Positions 42,560-51,012 of a DNA stretch of 64,000 nucleotides are shown in pieces. Both the position numbers and the translations under genes were made by a program. The notes under the pieces are model-generated. The model was given only the letters and a program-made list of their open reading frames with translations. It was not told the DNA's origin and ran no database searches. Position 1 is the first letter of the stretch; the number at the start of each line of letters is the position of its first letter. The stretch comes from Bacillota bacterium (GTDB taxonomy: Bacteria; Bacillota; Clostridia; Clostridiales; Clostridiaceae): positions 1 through 64,000 of the forward strand of contig JAUZPI010000012.1 in assembly GCA_030706015.1 (NCBI GenBank), read 5' to 3'.

Positions 42560-43336
42560 TTGAGTAAGTTAAACATTTCACACGTGTTTATGAACTATCA
42601 TTCATTAAAAGGAGAAATGTCTGCTTTAAATGATATTAATTTTAATGTTAGCGAAGGAGAATTTGTTAGTATTGTAGGGCCTTCTGGTTGTGGGAAGTCA
42701 ACACTTCTAAATATTATAGCTGGATTAATTAAGCCCTCTAGAGGCAGTGTGGTAATTAACAACGAACAGATTATAAGCTTTTCTAATAAAATGGGATACA
42801 TGTTTCAAAAAGATCATTTATTCGAGTGGTTAACTGTTAAGGATAATATTACTCTAGGTTTAAAGATTGGACATAAATTAGATAAGAACTCAGAGAAAGA
42901 AATTGATGACTTACTAATAAAATATAATTTAATAGATTTTAAGGATTATTTTCCAAATGAACTTTCCGGTGGTATGCGGCAAAGGGCAGCACTAATAAGA
43001 ACTCTTGCTCTAAAGCCTGAGGTTTTACTTTTAGATGAACCTTTTTCTGCACTTGATTATCAAACCCGTTTATACGTTGGTAATGAAATCCACCAGATAA
43101 TAAAAGAAGAAAGTAAAACAGCTATTATGGTAACACATGATATTGCGGAAGCAGTTGCCATGTCGGATCGAGTGATGATTATGTCCAAAAGACCGGCATA
43201 TATTAAAAAAGATTTAATAATGGAGTTCCCTTCTAATTGTTGTTCGGCTTTAAGCCGTAGAGATGATTCTAAGTTTTCTTATTATTTTAATTTAATATGG
43301 AGGGAGCTAGATCTTGATGAAAATACAAAGAAGTGA
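42560..43336 (+). CDS. ABC-transporter ATP-binding protein (SsuB/TauB-like)
   Basis: Import ATPase with Walker A GPSGCGKST, Q-loop MFQKDHLFEW, signature LSGGMRQRA, Walker B VLLLDEPFSALD and switch His in VTHD. The closest pattern is the nitrate/sulfonate/taurine class. The first ATG (42551) directly abuts AAGGAG and cannot use it. The TTG at 42560 is nine bases from that site, so I start there (product MSKLNISHVFM...). It overlaps the permease gene by 20 bases. Confidence 0.93.
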   Translation: MSKLNISHVFMNYHSLKGEMSALNDINFNVSEGEFVSIVGPSGCGKSTLLNIIAGLIKPSRGSVVINNEQIISFSNKMGYMFQKDHLFEWLTVKDNITLGLKIGHKLDKNSEKEIDDLLIKYNLIDFKDYFPNELSGGMRQRAALIRTLALKPEVLLLDEPFSALDYQTRLYVGNEIHQIIKEESKTAIMVTHDIAEAVAMSDRVMIMSKRPAYIKKDLIMEFPSNCCSALSRRDDSKFSYYFNLIWRELDLDENTKK

Positions 43337-44120
43337 GCATGAACAGTACATTAGAAATATAAAATTAACAAGAATAAAAATAACAATGACGAGAGTTCTA
43401 ATTCTAATAGCGTTATTTTCTATGTGGGAAATTGCTGGAGATCTTAAATGGGTTGATCCATTTCTTATAAGTACTCCTTCAAGAATGTTTAAAAGCCTTA
43501 TACAGATTTATAAAGAAGGCACTCTTTTTACTCATATCGGTGTTACCTGTTTTGAAACAATTTTAGGTTTTGTGCTTGGAACAGTATTAGGAACAATAAT
43601 AGCAGTTTTATTGTGGTGGTCAGATTTTTTATGCAGGGTACTTGATCCGTATTTAGTAGTTCTAAATGCACTGCCAAAGGTTGCATTGGCCCCTATATTT
43701 ATATTTTGGGCAGGTAATGGTATTAAGGCTATAGTTATAATTGCTTTATTCATTTCCATAGTTGTAACAATAATCACAGTATTAAGCGGATTTAAGGAAG
43801 TGGATGGAGATAAGGTAAAATTACTTAGGACTTTTGGTGCCTCTAAGCTTCAGATATTAATTTATTTAGTTGTTCCTGCTTCGGTGCCAACATTAATTTC
43901 TGCTTTAAAGATTAATGTTGGGTTATCCTGGGTTGGAGTTATAATGGGTGAATTTTTAGTTGCCAAAGAAGGGCTTGGTTTTTTAATAGTTTATGGTGGT
44001 CAGGTTTCAGAATTGGATATGGTAATGATGAGCATAATTATACTTTCTGTTTTAGCATATTTTATGTACGAAGTTATTAGTGCTCTTGAAAATAAGTTAA
44101 CAGCTAAATATAAGTATTAA
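43317..44120 (+). CDS. ABC-transporter permease (SsuC/TauC-like)
   Basis: Inner-membrane permease of 267 residues with about six helices and the EAA-type cytoplasmic loop (LLRTFGASKLQILIYLVVPASVP). The first helix is VLILIALFSMWEIAG. It matches the BPD_transp_1 permeases of sulfonate/taurine/nitrate importers. A TTG one codon before the ATG extends the frame. It starts inside the 3' end of the ATPase gene, so the two are translated together. The matching binding protein is at 39085-40116. Confidence 0.93.
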   Translation: MKIQRSEHEQYIRNIKLTRIKITMTRVLILIALFSMWEIAGDLKWVDPFLISTPSRMFKSLIQIYKEGTLFTHIGVTCFETILGFVLGTVLGTIIAVLLWWSDFLCRVLDPYLVVLNALPKVALAPIFIFWAGNGIKAIVIIALFISIVVTIITVLSGFKEVDGDKVKLLRTFGASKLQILIYLVVPASVPTLISALKINVGLSWVGVIMGEFLVAKEGLGFLIVYGGQVSELDMVMMSIIILSVLAYFMYEVISALENKLTAKYKY

Positions 44121-44137
44121 TAGTTTATATTAATTCT

Positions 44138-44156
44138 GGTGGTTTATATGACCACC
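44138..44156 (+). terminator. Terminator after the ABC permease gene
   Basis: GGTGGT / ACCACC stem with a 7-base loop followed by TTTATTATTT, 18 bases after the stop. Confidence 0.7.
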
Positions 44157-44269
44157 TTTATTATTTAAATAGCAGCACACTTGTCCATATTAAATCATAT
44201 AATGATAACAGGAATGGGCAAATATAGTTTTATGTTTGAACTATCCAAAAAACTAAGGAGGTAAATTAT

Positions 44270-44530
44270 ATGAATTCATTATCAAATGGTGCTTTAAACA
44301 ATCCAGATTTAGCAGGTTTATTTGATGATTGGAATCAAGGACAGAGAATTGCAGTTTTAACCGAAGGCGGACTTGTTGTTGGCAATCTCGTTGCGATTAA
44401 TAATGCAGCAGGAATAGTTCAATTATACAATGCTACTATTTTTAGCTTTGGAACTCAACAAACTGTAACAACTGTTAATATTCGTATAAATGAAGTGGTT
44501 GCAGCTGGTCTTACTACAACTCAAGGCTAA
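44270..44530 (+). CDS. Hypothetical protein, 86 residues
   Basis: Good ribosome site (AAGGAGGTAAATTAT before ATG) and its own terminator. The product has an N-terminal MNSLSNGALNNPDLAGLFDDW and then a short beta-rich domain (RIAVLTEGGLVVGNLVAINN) that looks like a small SH3/Sm-like or coat-protein barrel, with an NIRINEVVAAGL strand near the end. No signal peptide and no family recognised. A spore-coat role would be a guess. Confidence 0.78.
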   Translation: MNSLSNGALNNPDLAGLFDDWNQGQRIAVLTEGGLVVGNLVAINNAAGIVQLYNATIFSFGTQQTVTTVNIRINEVVAAGLTTTQG

Positions 44531-44538
44531 TTTATTAT

Positions 44539-44586
44539 AAATACAAACAAGCGTTCTCTAGCTAGAGAACGCTATATTTGTATTCT
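44539..44586. terminator. Bidirectional terminator
   Basis: Perfect 24-bp palindrome AGCGTTCTCTAG / CTAGAGAACGCT (44550-44573), extended by AAATACAAA / TTTGTATTC. It sits between convergent genes. Confidence 0.85.
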
Positions 44587-44601
44587 ATTTAAAATTAAAA
44601 A

Positions 44602-44925
44602 TTAACATCCTGGACAAACAGTACATGGACTTGGAGGAGCCACAACAGGTTTTAATTCTAATCCAGTTCCATTATTCTCATTATTAGATAGAATTATAAA
44701 CCCCTCATACTCATCTAACATAGTTTTTTCCATAATGAATTTAATATCCTTAACCTGCTCTACTACGTCATTTTCTTCCTCTATTCCTGCATCAATGTTA
44801 AATAAAGTTCCATTACAATTTCTACCCATGTAAGATATTCTTATATCACAGGTGCCTAAAGGACTTGAGTCCAACATTTCTTTAAATTCATTGTAAGCTT
44901 CATCACTAATTTGAATATAGCACAT
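44602..44925 (-). CDS. HesB-like protein with a C-terminal cysteine cluster
   Basis: Protein of 107 residues resembling the clostridial HesB/IscA-like group, which is related to A-type Fe-S carrier proteins. The middle reads ISYMGRNCNGTLFNID ... EGFIILSNN. Canonical IscA cysteines are not in their usual places. Instead the protein ends in PSPCTVCPGC, a C-x2-C-x2-C cluster, plus an internal Cys near 27 and another near 36. It may bind iron-sulfur or another metal; unproven. Confidence 0.8.
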   Translation of the reverse strand: MCYIQISDEAYNEFKEMLDSSPLGTCDIRISYMGRNCNGTLFNIDAGIEEENDVVEQVKDIKFIMEKTMLDEYEGFIILSNNENNGTGLELKPVVAPPSPCTVCPGC

Positions 44926-45104
44926 AATATTATCCCCCTTTGAATTGTAAGTGTATTTTCTATATTGTTAATTTTGCGAAATGCATTATAACAACATGAT
45001 AATTAATAACATATAATGTTGCTTGTTTGATAATTATTATATCACTTTTTATCCTAATTAACAAATGCATTTTTAGAAAAAGTTGAGATTTATTAATCAA
45101 ATTA

Positions 45105-45827
45105 TTAATTGCAGCTTTTAATGAAAATCATATTTTGTTGGTGAATTTCTTTACAATATTCATCTTCGAAGTATATATCTTTACCAGTAGATAAGTTTTC
45201 TAGATACTTAATACTTTCAGATAAATCTTTTTCTGTTAAATATAGTGTATGGCCAGAAACTATTTTTTTGGGCTTATAGCTTAAATAATTTTCCAAGGTA
45301 CTTATATATTGAGAAATATTCTTGTCTTCAACATATAAAATAGGTTTTTCTAAATTATCACCTACATATAATATTTTTTCTTCGTGATCAAATATTGATA
45401 TACTATCTGCTGTATGACCTGGACTATGGAATAATTCAATTTCATCGTTGTGAAAAAATATCTTGTCAGTAAAGGTTACATTAGGCAGGGTCTTCTCTAC
45501 TTTTCCTGTAATATACTTACTATTTTTAATTAATTGAGTATCCCAAGACTCAGCTATTAAATCTCTACATAATTTATGGCTGATTATTTGATTTTTTTCA
45601 AAAACGCAATTCCCCCAAATATGGTCCCAATGGAAATGAGTATTTATGATAATCGCTTCTTTATTTTCAATCATATCTCTTACAGGAAGCATACTATCAG
45701 AACCGCAGTAAGTATCAATGATATAGGTATTTGACGACTTGTTTATCAAGAAAACATTTGTTAAATAAGCTGGTATATTATCATAAACAAATGCTGCAGC
45801 GTTTTTACTAATTTTTTTAATTTTCAT
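45105..45827 (-). CDS. Metallo-beta-lactamase-fold hydrolase
   Basis: Binuclear metal hydrolase of 240 residues. The HxHxDH motif is H64, H66, D68 and H69 in NTHFHWDHIWGN. Further metal ligands lie in SPGHTADSI and YVGDN, and VSGH near 187. The substrate could be a thioester, lactone or phosphate ester; glyoxalase-II-like activity is possible. Ribosome site AGGAAGG is seven bases from ATG. It follows the VOC gene by about 66 bases on the same strand, so the two may be linked. Confidence 0.9.
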   Translation of the reverse strand: MKIKKISKNAAAFVYDNIPAYLTNVFLINKSSNTYIIDTYCGSDSMLPVRDMIENKEAIIINTHFHWDHIWGNCVFEKNQIISHKLCRDLIAESWDTQLIKNSKYITGKVEKTLPNVTFTDKIFFHNDEIELFHSPGHTADSISIFDHEEKILYVGDNLEKPILYVEDKNISQYISTLENYLSYKPKKIVSGHTLYLTEKDLSESIKYLENLSTGKDIYFEDEYCKEIHQQNMIFIKSCN

Positions 45828-45848
45828 TAAAAATCCTTCCTAACTAAC

Positions 45849-45879
45849 AAGACACGTTGTAAAACATTCAACGTGTCTT
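45849..45879. terminator. Hairpin between the VOC and MBL genes
   Basis: 11-bp perfect stem AAGACACGTTG / CAACGTGTCTT. The T-rich tract lies on the plus-strand side. On the minus strand only TTGTTAG follows, so it may be a partial terminator or processing stem between the two genes. Confidence 0.55.
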
Positions 45880-45893
45880 TTGTTGCTTTTATT

Positions 45894-46289
45894 TTATTGT
45901 ACAGTATAATTTAATCCCCAGGTGTTACCATGGCAGTCTGTGACTACTGCATGCAAAGCCCCCCAAAAGGTTTTTTGTAATTCAAATTTTACATTACCAC
46001 CTTTGCTTAAAGCATAGTATGCCTTAGTTATTTCCTCTTCACTATCAAATTCTAATACTATATGTATATCCTTTCCCTTTGGAATTTCTTCAAACATATC
46101 TACAAAATATAATGTACAATAATCATTTATATGTAATTCTGAATGAATAATTTTATCTTCAAAGTCTTTAAACATCGGCTTTCCAGCACCAGTTTGAACA
46201 TTTTTAATTTCTCCGCCAAAGGCTTCTTTATAAAATTCTAAGGCTTCCTTACAGTTAATAACATAAATCTCAGGTATAATATTTTTCAT
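45894..46289 (-). CDS. VOC-family protein (PhnB/glyoxalase-like)
   Basis: Vicinal-oxygen-chelate fold of 131 residues with two beta-alpha-beta-beta-beta modules. It is of the PhnB-like type, with the start MKNIIPEIYVINCKEALEFY, the middle IIHSELHINDYCTLYFVDMF and the end GNTWGLNYTVQ. Members bind metals and act as glyoxalases, dioxygenases or resistance proteins; function here is unknown. It is upstream of the MBL hydrolase. Confidence 0.88.
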   Translation of the reverse strand: MKNIIPEIYVINCKEALEFYKEAFGGEIKNVQTGAGKPMFKDFEDKIIHSELHINDYCTLYFVDMFEEIPKGKDIHIVLEFDSEEEITKAYYALSKGGNVKFELQKTFWGALHAVVTDCHGNTWGLNYTVQ

Positions 46290-46643
46290 TTAAATTCAAC
46301 TCCCATCACTTTAACTCTATTATTATATAATTTGCTTGCAGCTTTAAGTGCTTGGATTCTTATATTTAAAAAATTACTCTTATGACAAAAACTCTAAATA
46401 GATTATAAACCCTATAGTGACATTAATCTATATAAAAATGTACATGATAAAAACATAATATAAAACATAGCGTAATGCAGCATTTAAATGCAACTCAAGC
46501 ATTGGTCTACTGTAGAATAAGATATTTTGGTAATAGTAACCGTCAAAGAACTAAAAGTCAGAGAACTGTTTAACTCAAATTATTAATAATTATCTAAAAG
46601 GGCCTGTACATAAATTAGCGGCTAATGTACGTACAGGCCCTTT
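46290..46643. other. Intergenic stretch, no gene seen
   Basis: AT-rich spacer between the VOC gene start and the HD-domain gene end. Apart from the terminator at its right end I see no ORF with a ribosome site, repeat or RNA motif. It should contain the VOC promoter. Confidence 0.5.
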
Positions 46644-46644
46644 T
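46596..46644. terminator. Terminator after the HD-domain gene
   Basis: 14-bp perfect stem AAAAGGGCCTGTAC / GTACAGGCCCTTTT with further inner pairing (TTAGC / GCTAA), overlapping the stop codon of the HD gene. Confidence 0.85.
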
Positions 46645-47630
46645 TATAGTATTACCTCTTCCACAAATAATGTTAGATTACTCTCATTCATTAGATTGCA
46701 AAAGCTATAGGAATTATTTGTATGCACTGCAACTATAGGTCTTGTAGTTGCTCCTTTATTTTGCATTACTACAATTCCTTGTAAACCATTGTTAAGTTTT
46801 ACTTGAAGTCCATTGGGATAACAATATATTGAATCCACAAAATCTTTATATATTTCTTTATCAAATTTCTCTATGGCTTGGGCAGTTATTTTTTCAATTG
46901 CTTCATGTGGAAGCATAGCTTGTTCCCCGGTAATATTTTTAATATACTCATTGCTAATGCTAATAATTTTTGCAAAATCATGAAGCTTTTCTCCTTTTAT
47001 TTTATATGGTCCAGAGCCATCTTCTCTCTCGTATAAATAATAAATAGCCATATATGTAGTAGCTGCAAAGACTGAATTTTTTCTAACTAAGTCATGCCCT
47101 ATTTTCACATGCTTAGGATCTTCTGAAAATAGTTTTCCTATATCGTGTAACAAAGCCGCAACACCTAGTTTGATCAATTTTGCTTCATCGAATCTTTTCT
47201 TAATGCCAAGCATTAGGCTTACGATGGTAACATCTAACGAATGTATGGTTAGTTTTGACAATTCATCGTTTGGAATTAAATTACTGATTAGCGCTGCATT
47301 TTCATAGAGATTAATATTTTGAATAATAGTTTTAATAATTTCTATGGTTTTTTTATCGTTAACATATTCTGTTTCTTTTACTTCTTTAAATAATAGCTTT
47401 AGTGACTTTAATACCTGAAGTTTAATAGGTGTAGGAAGAACTTCTTGCAGAGTTATGTCATCATTTCCGTCTTCTATATATATTGTAGTAATACACATCT
47501 TTTTCAATCTTTTAATAACTGTATCATTGATTTTATTTCCTTTGTTTAAAAACATAACACCGCTTTCTGTGTATATAGAATTGGCTAGAATATTTCCTAT
47601 CAGCTTTTCACTAACTACAACTAATTTCAT
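46644..47630 (-). CDS. HD-GYP-like signalling domain protein with altered active-site residues
   Basis: Protein of 328 residues. Its central domain follows the HD-GYP plan: HSLDV with H130, LLHDIGK with H162-D163, KIGHDLV with H179, then the DGSG segment. In canonical HD-GYP phosphodiesterases the next motif is HHE followed by DGSGYP. Here it is L199-Y200-E201-R202 and DGSGPY, so two conserved metal-binding histidines are missing and GYP is reordered. An N-terminal ~110-residue helical region precedes it. It may have lost or changed c-di-GMP hydrolysis. GGAGGGG ribosome site present. Confidence 0.8.
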   Translation of the reverse strand: MKLVVVSEKLIGNILANSIYTESGVMFLNKGNKINDTVIKRLKKMCITTIYIEDGNDDITLQEVLPTPIKLQVLKSLKLLFKEVKETEYVNDKKTIEIIKTIIQNINLYENAALISNLIPNDELSKLTIHSLDVTIVSLMLGIKKRFDEAKLIKLGVAALLHDIGKLFSEDPKHVKIGHDLVRKNSVFAATTYMAIYYLYEREDGSGPYKIKGEKLHDFAKIISISNEYIKNITGEQAMLPHEAIEKITAQAIEKFDKEIYKDFVDSIYCYPNGLQVKLNNGLQGIVVMQNKGATTRPIVAVHTNNSYSFCNLMNESNLTLFVEEVIL

Positions 47631-47685
47631 CAGTTAACCCCTCCAATAAGTCCTAATCATCTAATTGCATTTTTATAATTCATTT

Positions 47686-48495
47686 TTATTTTCTAAATCT
47701 AATTTCATTATATTCACTATAGTGAGATATTAAATTTTCATATGATACTAATACTTCTTCAGGGATATTTACATGAGAAATAAATCCCTTTCCTTTTGGA
47801 CCGTATCCATTTTCATCATCCTTTAATCTCGGTATCTCACCCATAATTAAATCCATAAATCTTTCATTTGACCAGATTCCTTTTACGTCAGTGTTTAAGA
47901 ATATAAATCCATTTTTGGTTTCTTTAACTTCAGGTATGAAAGGAGCATAGCTAATAATCAAAGTATCTTCTTTATCCCATGCCTTTAAAAAAGAGGCGTG
48001 GCTTCTTAGCTGCATAGTCGGATCCTGAATCAATATTATTGATTTGGGAATCTCCCCTCTTCTCCTCAAAACATCATAAGCTTCATAAGCATTTGAACCG
48101 CAATTTGTTGAGTTGCTTTCTATTATTATTTTTTCTTTATCTATATTTTCTTCTAAAGAAATAATTTGAGCCAATATTTCTGCTTCTGATTTATTGTTTA
48201 CATCAATAGAAATATACTTGTTTTCTTCTAATACATTTTCGATTAAATATTTTGTTGAATGGCCAATGCCTCCAACAATCATTAGATTTTTTGATAAGCC
48301 ATTTTTATAGGCTACAGCACCAAGCCTAGCAATGTAAGGCATACTATTCCCAAGAATTATTATCATATCAGCCTGTTTAATTCCAAACTTATTGCATAAT
48401 TCGCTACTTGATAATTCATTTATATCCCTCTTAGATAAAAACTTGATTATATTATTTATATCACCTAACATTTTAAGTACAATTTGATTATTCAC
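47686..48495 (-). CDS. YdcF/ElyC-family (DUF218) protein
   Basis: Protein of 269 residues with the DUF218 Rossmann-like fold: ADMIIILGNSMPYIARLGAVA, LMIVGGIGHST, then IIIESNSTNCGSNAYEA and SIILIQDPTMQLRSHASFLKA. Members include YdcF, which binds SAM, and ElyC/SanA, which act in envelope metabolism. No transmembrane segment is seen, unlike ElyC. The start is GTG at 48495 with GGAGG seven bases upstream. It lies 23 bases after the NUDIX gene, so they form an operon. Confidence 0.88.
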   Translation of the reverse strand: MNNQIVLKMLGDINNIIKFLSKRDINELSSSELCNKFGIKQADMIIILGNSMPYIARLGAVAYKNGLSKNLMIVGGIGHSTKYLIENVLEENKYISIDVNNKSEAEILAQIISLEENIDKEKIIIESNSTNCGSNAYEAYDVLRRRGEIPKSIILIQDPTMQLRSHASFLKAWDKEDTLIISYAPFIPEVKETKNGFIFLNTDVKGIWSNERFMDLIMGEIPRLKDDENGYGPKGKGFISHVNIPEEVLVSYENLISHYSEYNEIRFRK

Positions 48496-48518
48496 ATGTA
48501 TACCTCCGAAATATTATA

Positions 48519-48974
48519 TTACATTGACCTGCTGTAATATTTGTCTAGCATTATTTTGTGACTTCTTGGTATATCCTCGGGTAATTCTTTATAATTGAAA
48601 AATCTAAGCTCTTTAGTTTCTGCATTATCTATCATCAATTCTCCGCTATAATTTTTAGTGTAATAACCAATAGTGATAAAATACGCTTTGTCTCCGTTAG
48701 GAAATTTTATATAGCAGTTTTCTCCTGAGGTGGTTCCTATAAAATATAATTCCCATATATCTAAGCCAGTCTCTTCCTTCGCTTCTCTAACTGCTGTTTC
48801 CTCTAAGGATTCTCCTAATTCTGTAATACCACCTATTAGCCCCCATTTATAAGGAAAGGTACCTCTTTTTTGAAGCATCACCTGATTTCTTTCATTTATT
48901 ATCAGCACATTCACACCAGTTAAGTTTATTGCATCAGTACCAATTTTGTTGCGTATATACTCTACATAGTTCAT
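48519..48974 (-). CDS. NUDIX hydrolase
   Basis: Protein of 151 residues with a full Nudix box (G-x5-E-x7-R-E-x2-E-E-x-G): GGITELGESLEET followed by AVREAKEETGLDI. It hydrolyses a nucleoside diphosphate linked to another moiety; the exact substrate is unknown. It precedes the YdcF-family gene in the same transcript. Start ATG with GAAGGA ten bases upstream. Confidence 0.92.
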   Translation of the reverse strand: MNYVEYIRNKIGTDAINLTGVNVLIINERNQVMLQKRGTFPYKWGLIGGITELGESLEETAVREAKEETGLDIWELYFIGTTSGENCYIKFPNGDKAYFITIGYYTKNYSGELMIDNAETKELRFFNYKELPEDIPRSHKIMLDKYYSRSM

Positions 48975-49438
48975 GTTTTCTCTGTCCTTCCCTGATTTAA
49001 TTAAATTATATAGAGAACTTATACTAAGTTTGTTTTAAGTCTTTTAATAACTCCTCTGCAGTTGCATTAAAATGTACTCTTTCAGCATGCTTGTTTTATA
49101 TTGCACGTTGTTATTATTGCCCCTTGCATGAAGTTATTAATTCAAAACCTTAATGAATCATACTTTCTATTATTTTTAATATAAAGCATTTTCTACATAT
49201 TGTATAGAAATAAATTTTATTTTTTATCCATTTAATATTCCTCATTAAATAAAAATTAGTAACTTAATATAATATTATTGTAGTATTTTTGTGCTACAAA
49301 TACAATTAATATTAATCAATAAATAGTATAAATAACACCAATTATAACACTTTAATCCATGTGCGTTGTGATGTTATTTTTAGCAATACTTTTAATTGTT
49401 TTTTAGATACTTATGCGTAAAATAAACTTTTTCTCATA

Positions 49439-49480
49439 AATTTATACAAATCCATCTTTATTCCTGTAATTTATACAAAT
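49439..49480 (+). repeat. Two 13-bp direct repeats upstream of the integrase gene
   Basis: AATTTATACAAAT occurs at 49439-49451 and again at 49468-49480, 29 bases apart. Similar-sized direct repeats often serve as arm-type sites for tyrosine recombinases, but here that is only inference. Confidence 0.5.
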
Positions 49481-49500
49481 TTCTTATATATTCTTAATAG

Positions 49501-49536
49501 AATTACAAGACATAATTTGAGTTATGTCTTGTAATT
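49501..49536. repeat. Perfect 15-bp inverted repeat upstream of the integrase gene
   Basis: AATTACAAGACATAA and TTATGTCTTGTAATT flank a 6-base loop. It has terminator-like form with a modest T tract, but no gene ends here, so it could also be a recombinase or regulator site. Confidence 0.65.
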
Positions 49537-49629
49537 TTATAAGCCGTATACTATACTAAATACAAGGTTATTAACCATTTTATATTCAGAAATAGTTTTT
49601 ACACTATTTTAGGGGCGGTATTACATATT

Positions 49630-50475
49630 ATGGATTATGTTGAGTTGTTTATAGAGTATCAAAAGAAAAATAAAAAGAGTATTAATACTATTGATAGTTA
49701 CAAGAGAGATATTATACAATTTCTAAATTATATAAAAAAAGATATTAAATCCGTTGATTCTAGAGATGTAGACCTATTCATAGAAAGTCTTCAAAATAAA
49801 ACGGGTAGAAACGGCCAACCTATTAGTATTAAATCAATTAACAGAAAACTGGTTAGTATAAATAGGTTTATAATGTTCTTAAACAATGAATTTGATCTAA
49901 AAGTTTCAATCAAAGCAAATCTGCTAAAGCAACACCAGCAATATTTTCTTGATGAAATGCTTAGTAAAAATGATTTTGAACGTATTTTTAGAGCAGCAGA
50001 TAAATATCAAGATAGAAGAGCTAAAGCAATATTTTATACACTATACTATACTGGTATGCGTGTTAGCGAAATGCTGCAGCTTGAAACAGAGGATATCTTT
50101 GAAGATGTTGTCAGCATAAAAGGTAAAGGCGAAAAATATAGAGATATTTTTTTGCCTGATAAATTAAAACCTATTTTGCAAGAATATTTGCAGGTTAGAA
50201 TTGATAATGGCAATAAATTATTTACAGGTACGCGGGGTCCCATCAACAGGCAAACAGTGGATTCTATAATTAAGCACTATGCCGGACTTGCAAGAGTGAA
50301 ATTAAGCAAGGCTCATGCTCATAATTTTAGACATTTATATTGCATCAATTTAGTTGATAAAGGATTGAGTATAGACACTATAGCCGATTTAGCTGGCCAC
50401 AGCAGTATTAATACTACCAGAATTTATACTAGAAAAACAAAGAGACAGCTTCTGCAGCTTATTAATGAAATTTAG
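49630..50475 (+). CDS. Tyrosine recombinase / phage-type integrase
   Basis: Protein of 281 residues with an N-terminal SAM-like core-binding domain and a C-terminal catalytic domain. Catalytic residues are R144 (TGMRVSE), the Lys-turn GKGEKYRD, H231 and R234 (HNFRH), H257 (AGHSS) and the nucleophile Y266 (RIYTRKT). It resembles XerC/XerD-like small recombinases. It is not accompanied by other phage or transposon genes, so it may be a domesticated or orphan recombinase. The ribosome site is weak (GGGGCGG). Confidence 0.92.
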   Translation: MDYVELFIEYQKKNKKSINTIDSYKRDIIQFLNYIKKDIKSVDSRDVDLFIESLQNKTGRNGQPISIKSINRKLVSINRFIMFLNNEFDLKVSIKANLLKQHQQYFLDEMLSKNDFERIFRAADKYQDRRAKAIFYTLYYTGMRVSEMLQLETEDIFEDVVSIKGKGEKYRDIFLPDKLKPILQEYLQVRIDNGNKLFTGTRGPINRQTVDSIIKHYAGLARVKLSKAHAHNFRHLYCINLVDKGLSIDTIADLAGHSSINTTRIYTRKTKRQLLQLINEI

Positions 50476-50637
50476 AATATTCACAAATTTATTTGAATAT
50501 AGTTGTTATTACTAGTTCAATTATTTAAAATTTCAAAATTATTTACCTTTAAATTTATGTTAACTTTGATATATAGGATTGTAAGTGCATCAAAGTTTTA
50601 ATATAATATATTTACTAAATAAACAAGGAGTGAGTCT

Positions 50638-50793
50638 ATGGATGGTGCCGTCAGTTGGCATATGGCTGTATTGTTAGCAAAACTACACTTTCCAAATGCT
50701 GACCAATCGACAATCATACAATTGGCTAAAGAAATATATTTAGCAAGTCAAAATGATAAATTGAAGGCTACGGAAGATATCGAAGCCGGTTAA
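50638..50793 (+). CDS. Small hypothetical protein, 51 residues
   Basis: ORF with a strong ribosome site (CAAGGAGTGAGTCT before ATG) and its own terminator. The product is predicted helical: VSWHMAVLLAKLHFPNADQ, then TIIQLAKEIYLASQNDK. No family recognised. It lies between the integrase and cardiolipin synthase on the plus strand. Confidence 0.65.
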   Translation: MDGAVSWHMAVLLAKLHFPNADQSTIIQLAKEIYLASQNDKLKATEDIEAG

Positions 50794-50834
50794 ATTTATA
50801 TCTTAACTACTTAAATTATAAAAATTCACGTTGA

Positions 50835-50876
50835 AAATATGCCGTTATTACATATGAAAGTAATGTCGGCATATTT
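50835..50876 (+). terminator. Terminator after the 51-residue ORF
   Basis: AAATATGCCG / CGGCATATTT 10-bp stem with inner TTATTAC / GTAAT pairing, followed by TTC. Confidence 0.8.
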
Positions 50877-51012
50877 TTCATTTTTAAATAATTTAGATAA
50901 AAATAACACTTTTTATATGTAACCTTACTGTTTTAAGTTTGTAAATCTATTATTGAGGTATAATAAGTTAAAAGGAAATAATAATTAAGTTTGAATAAGG
51001 GGGTATACATTC

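Larger units (their letters stand above)
48975..49629. other. Long gene-free stretch between NUDIX and integrase genes
   Basis: No intact gene. On the minus strand at about 49037-49100 a start-less reading frame ends KHAERVHFNATAEELLKDLK then a stop, which looks like the C-terminus of a lost gene. Upstream of it GFELITSCKGQ is interrupted by stops. Nearer the integrase lie two 13-bp direct repeats and a perfect palindrome (listed separately). The rest is AT-rich, with no RNA motif recognised. Confidence 0.55.
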
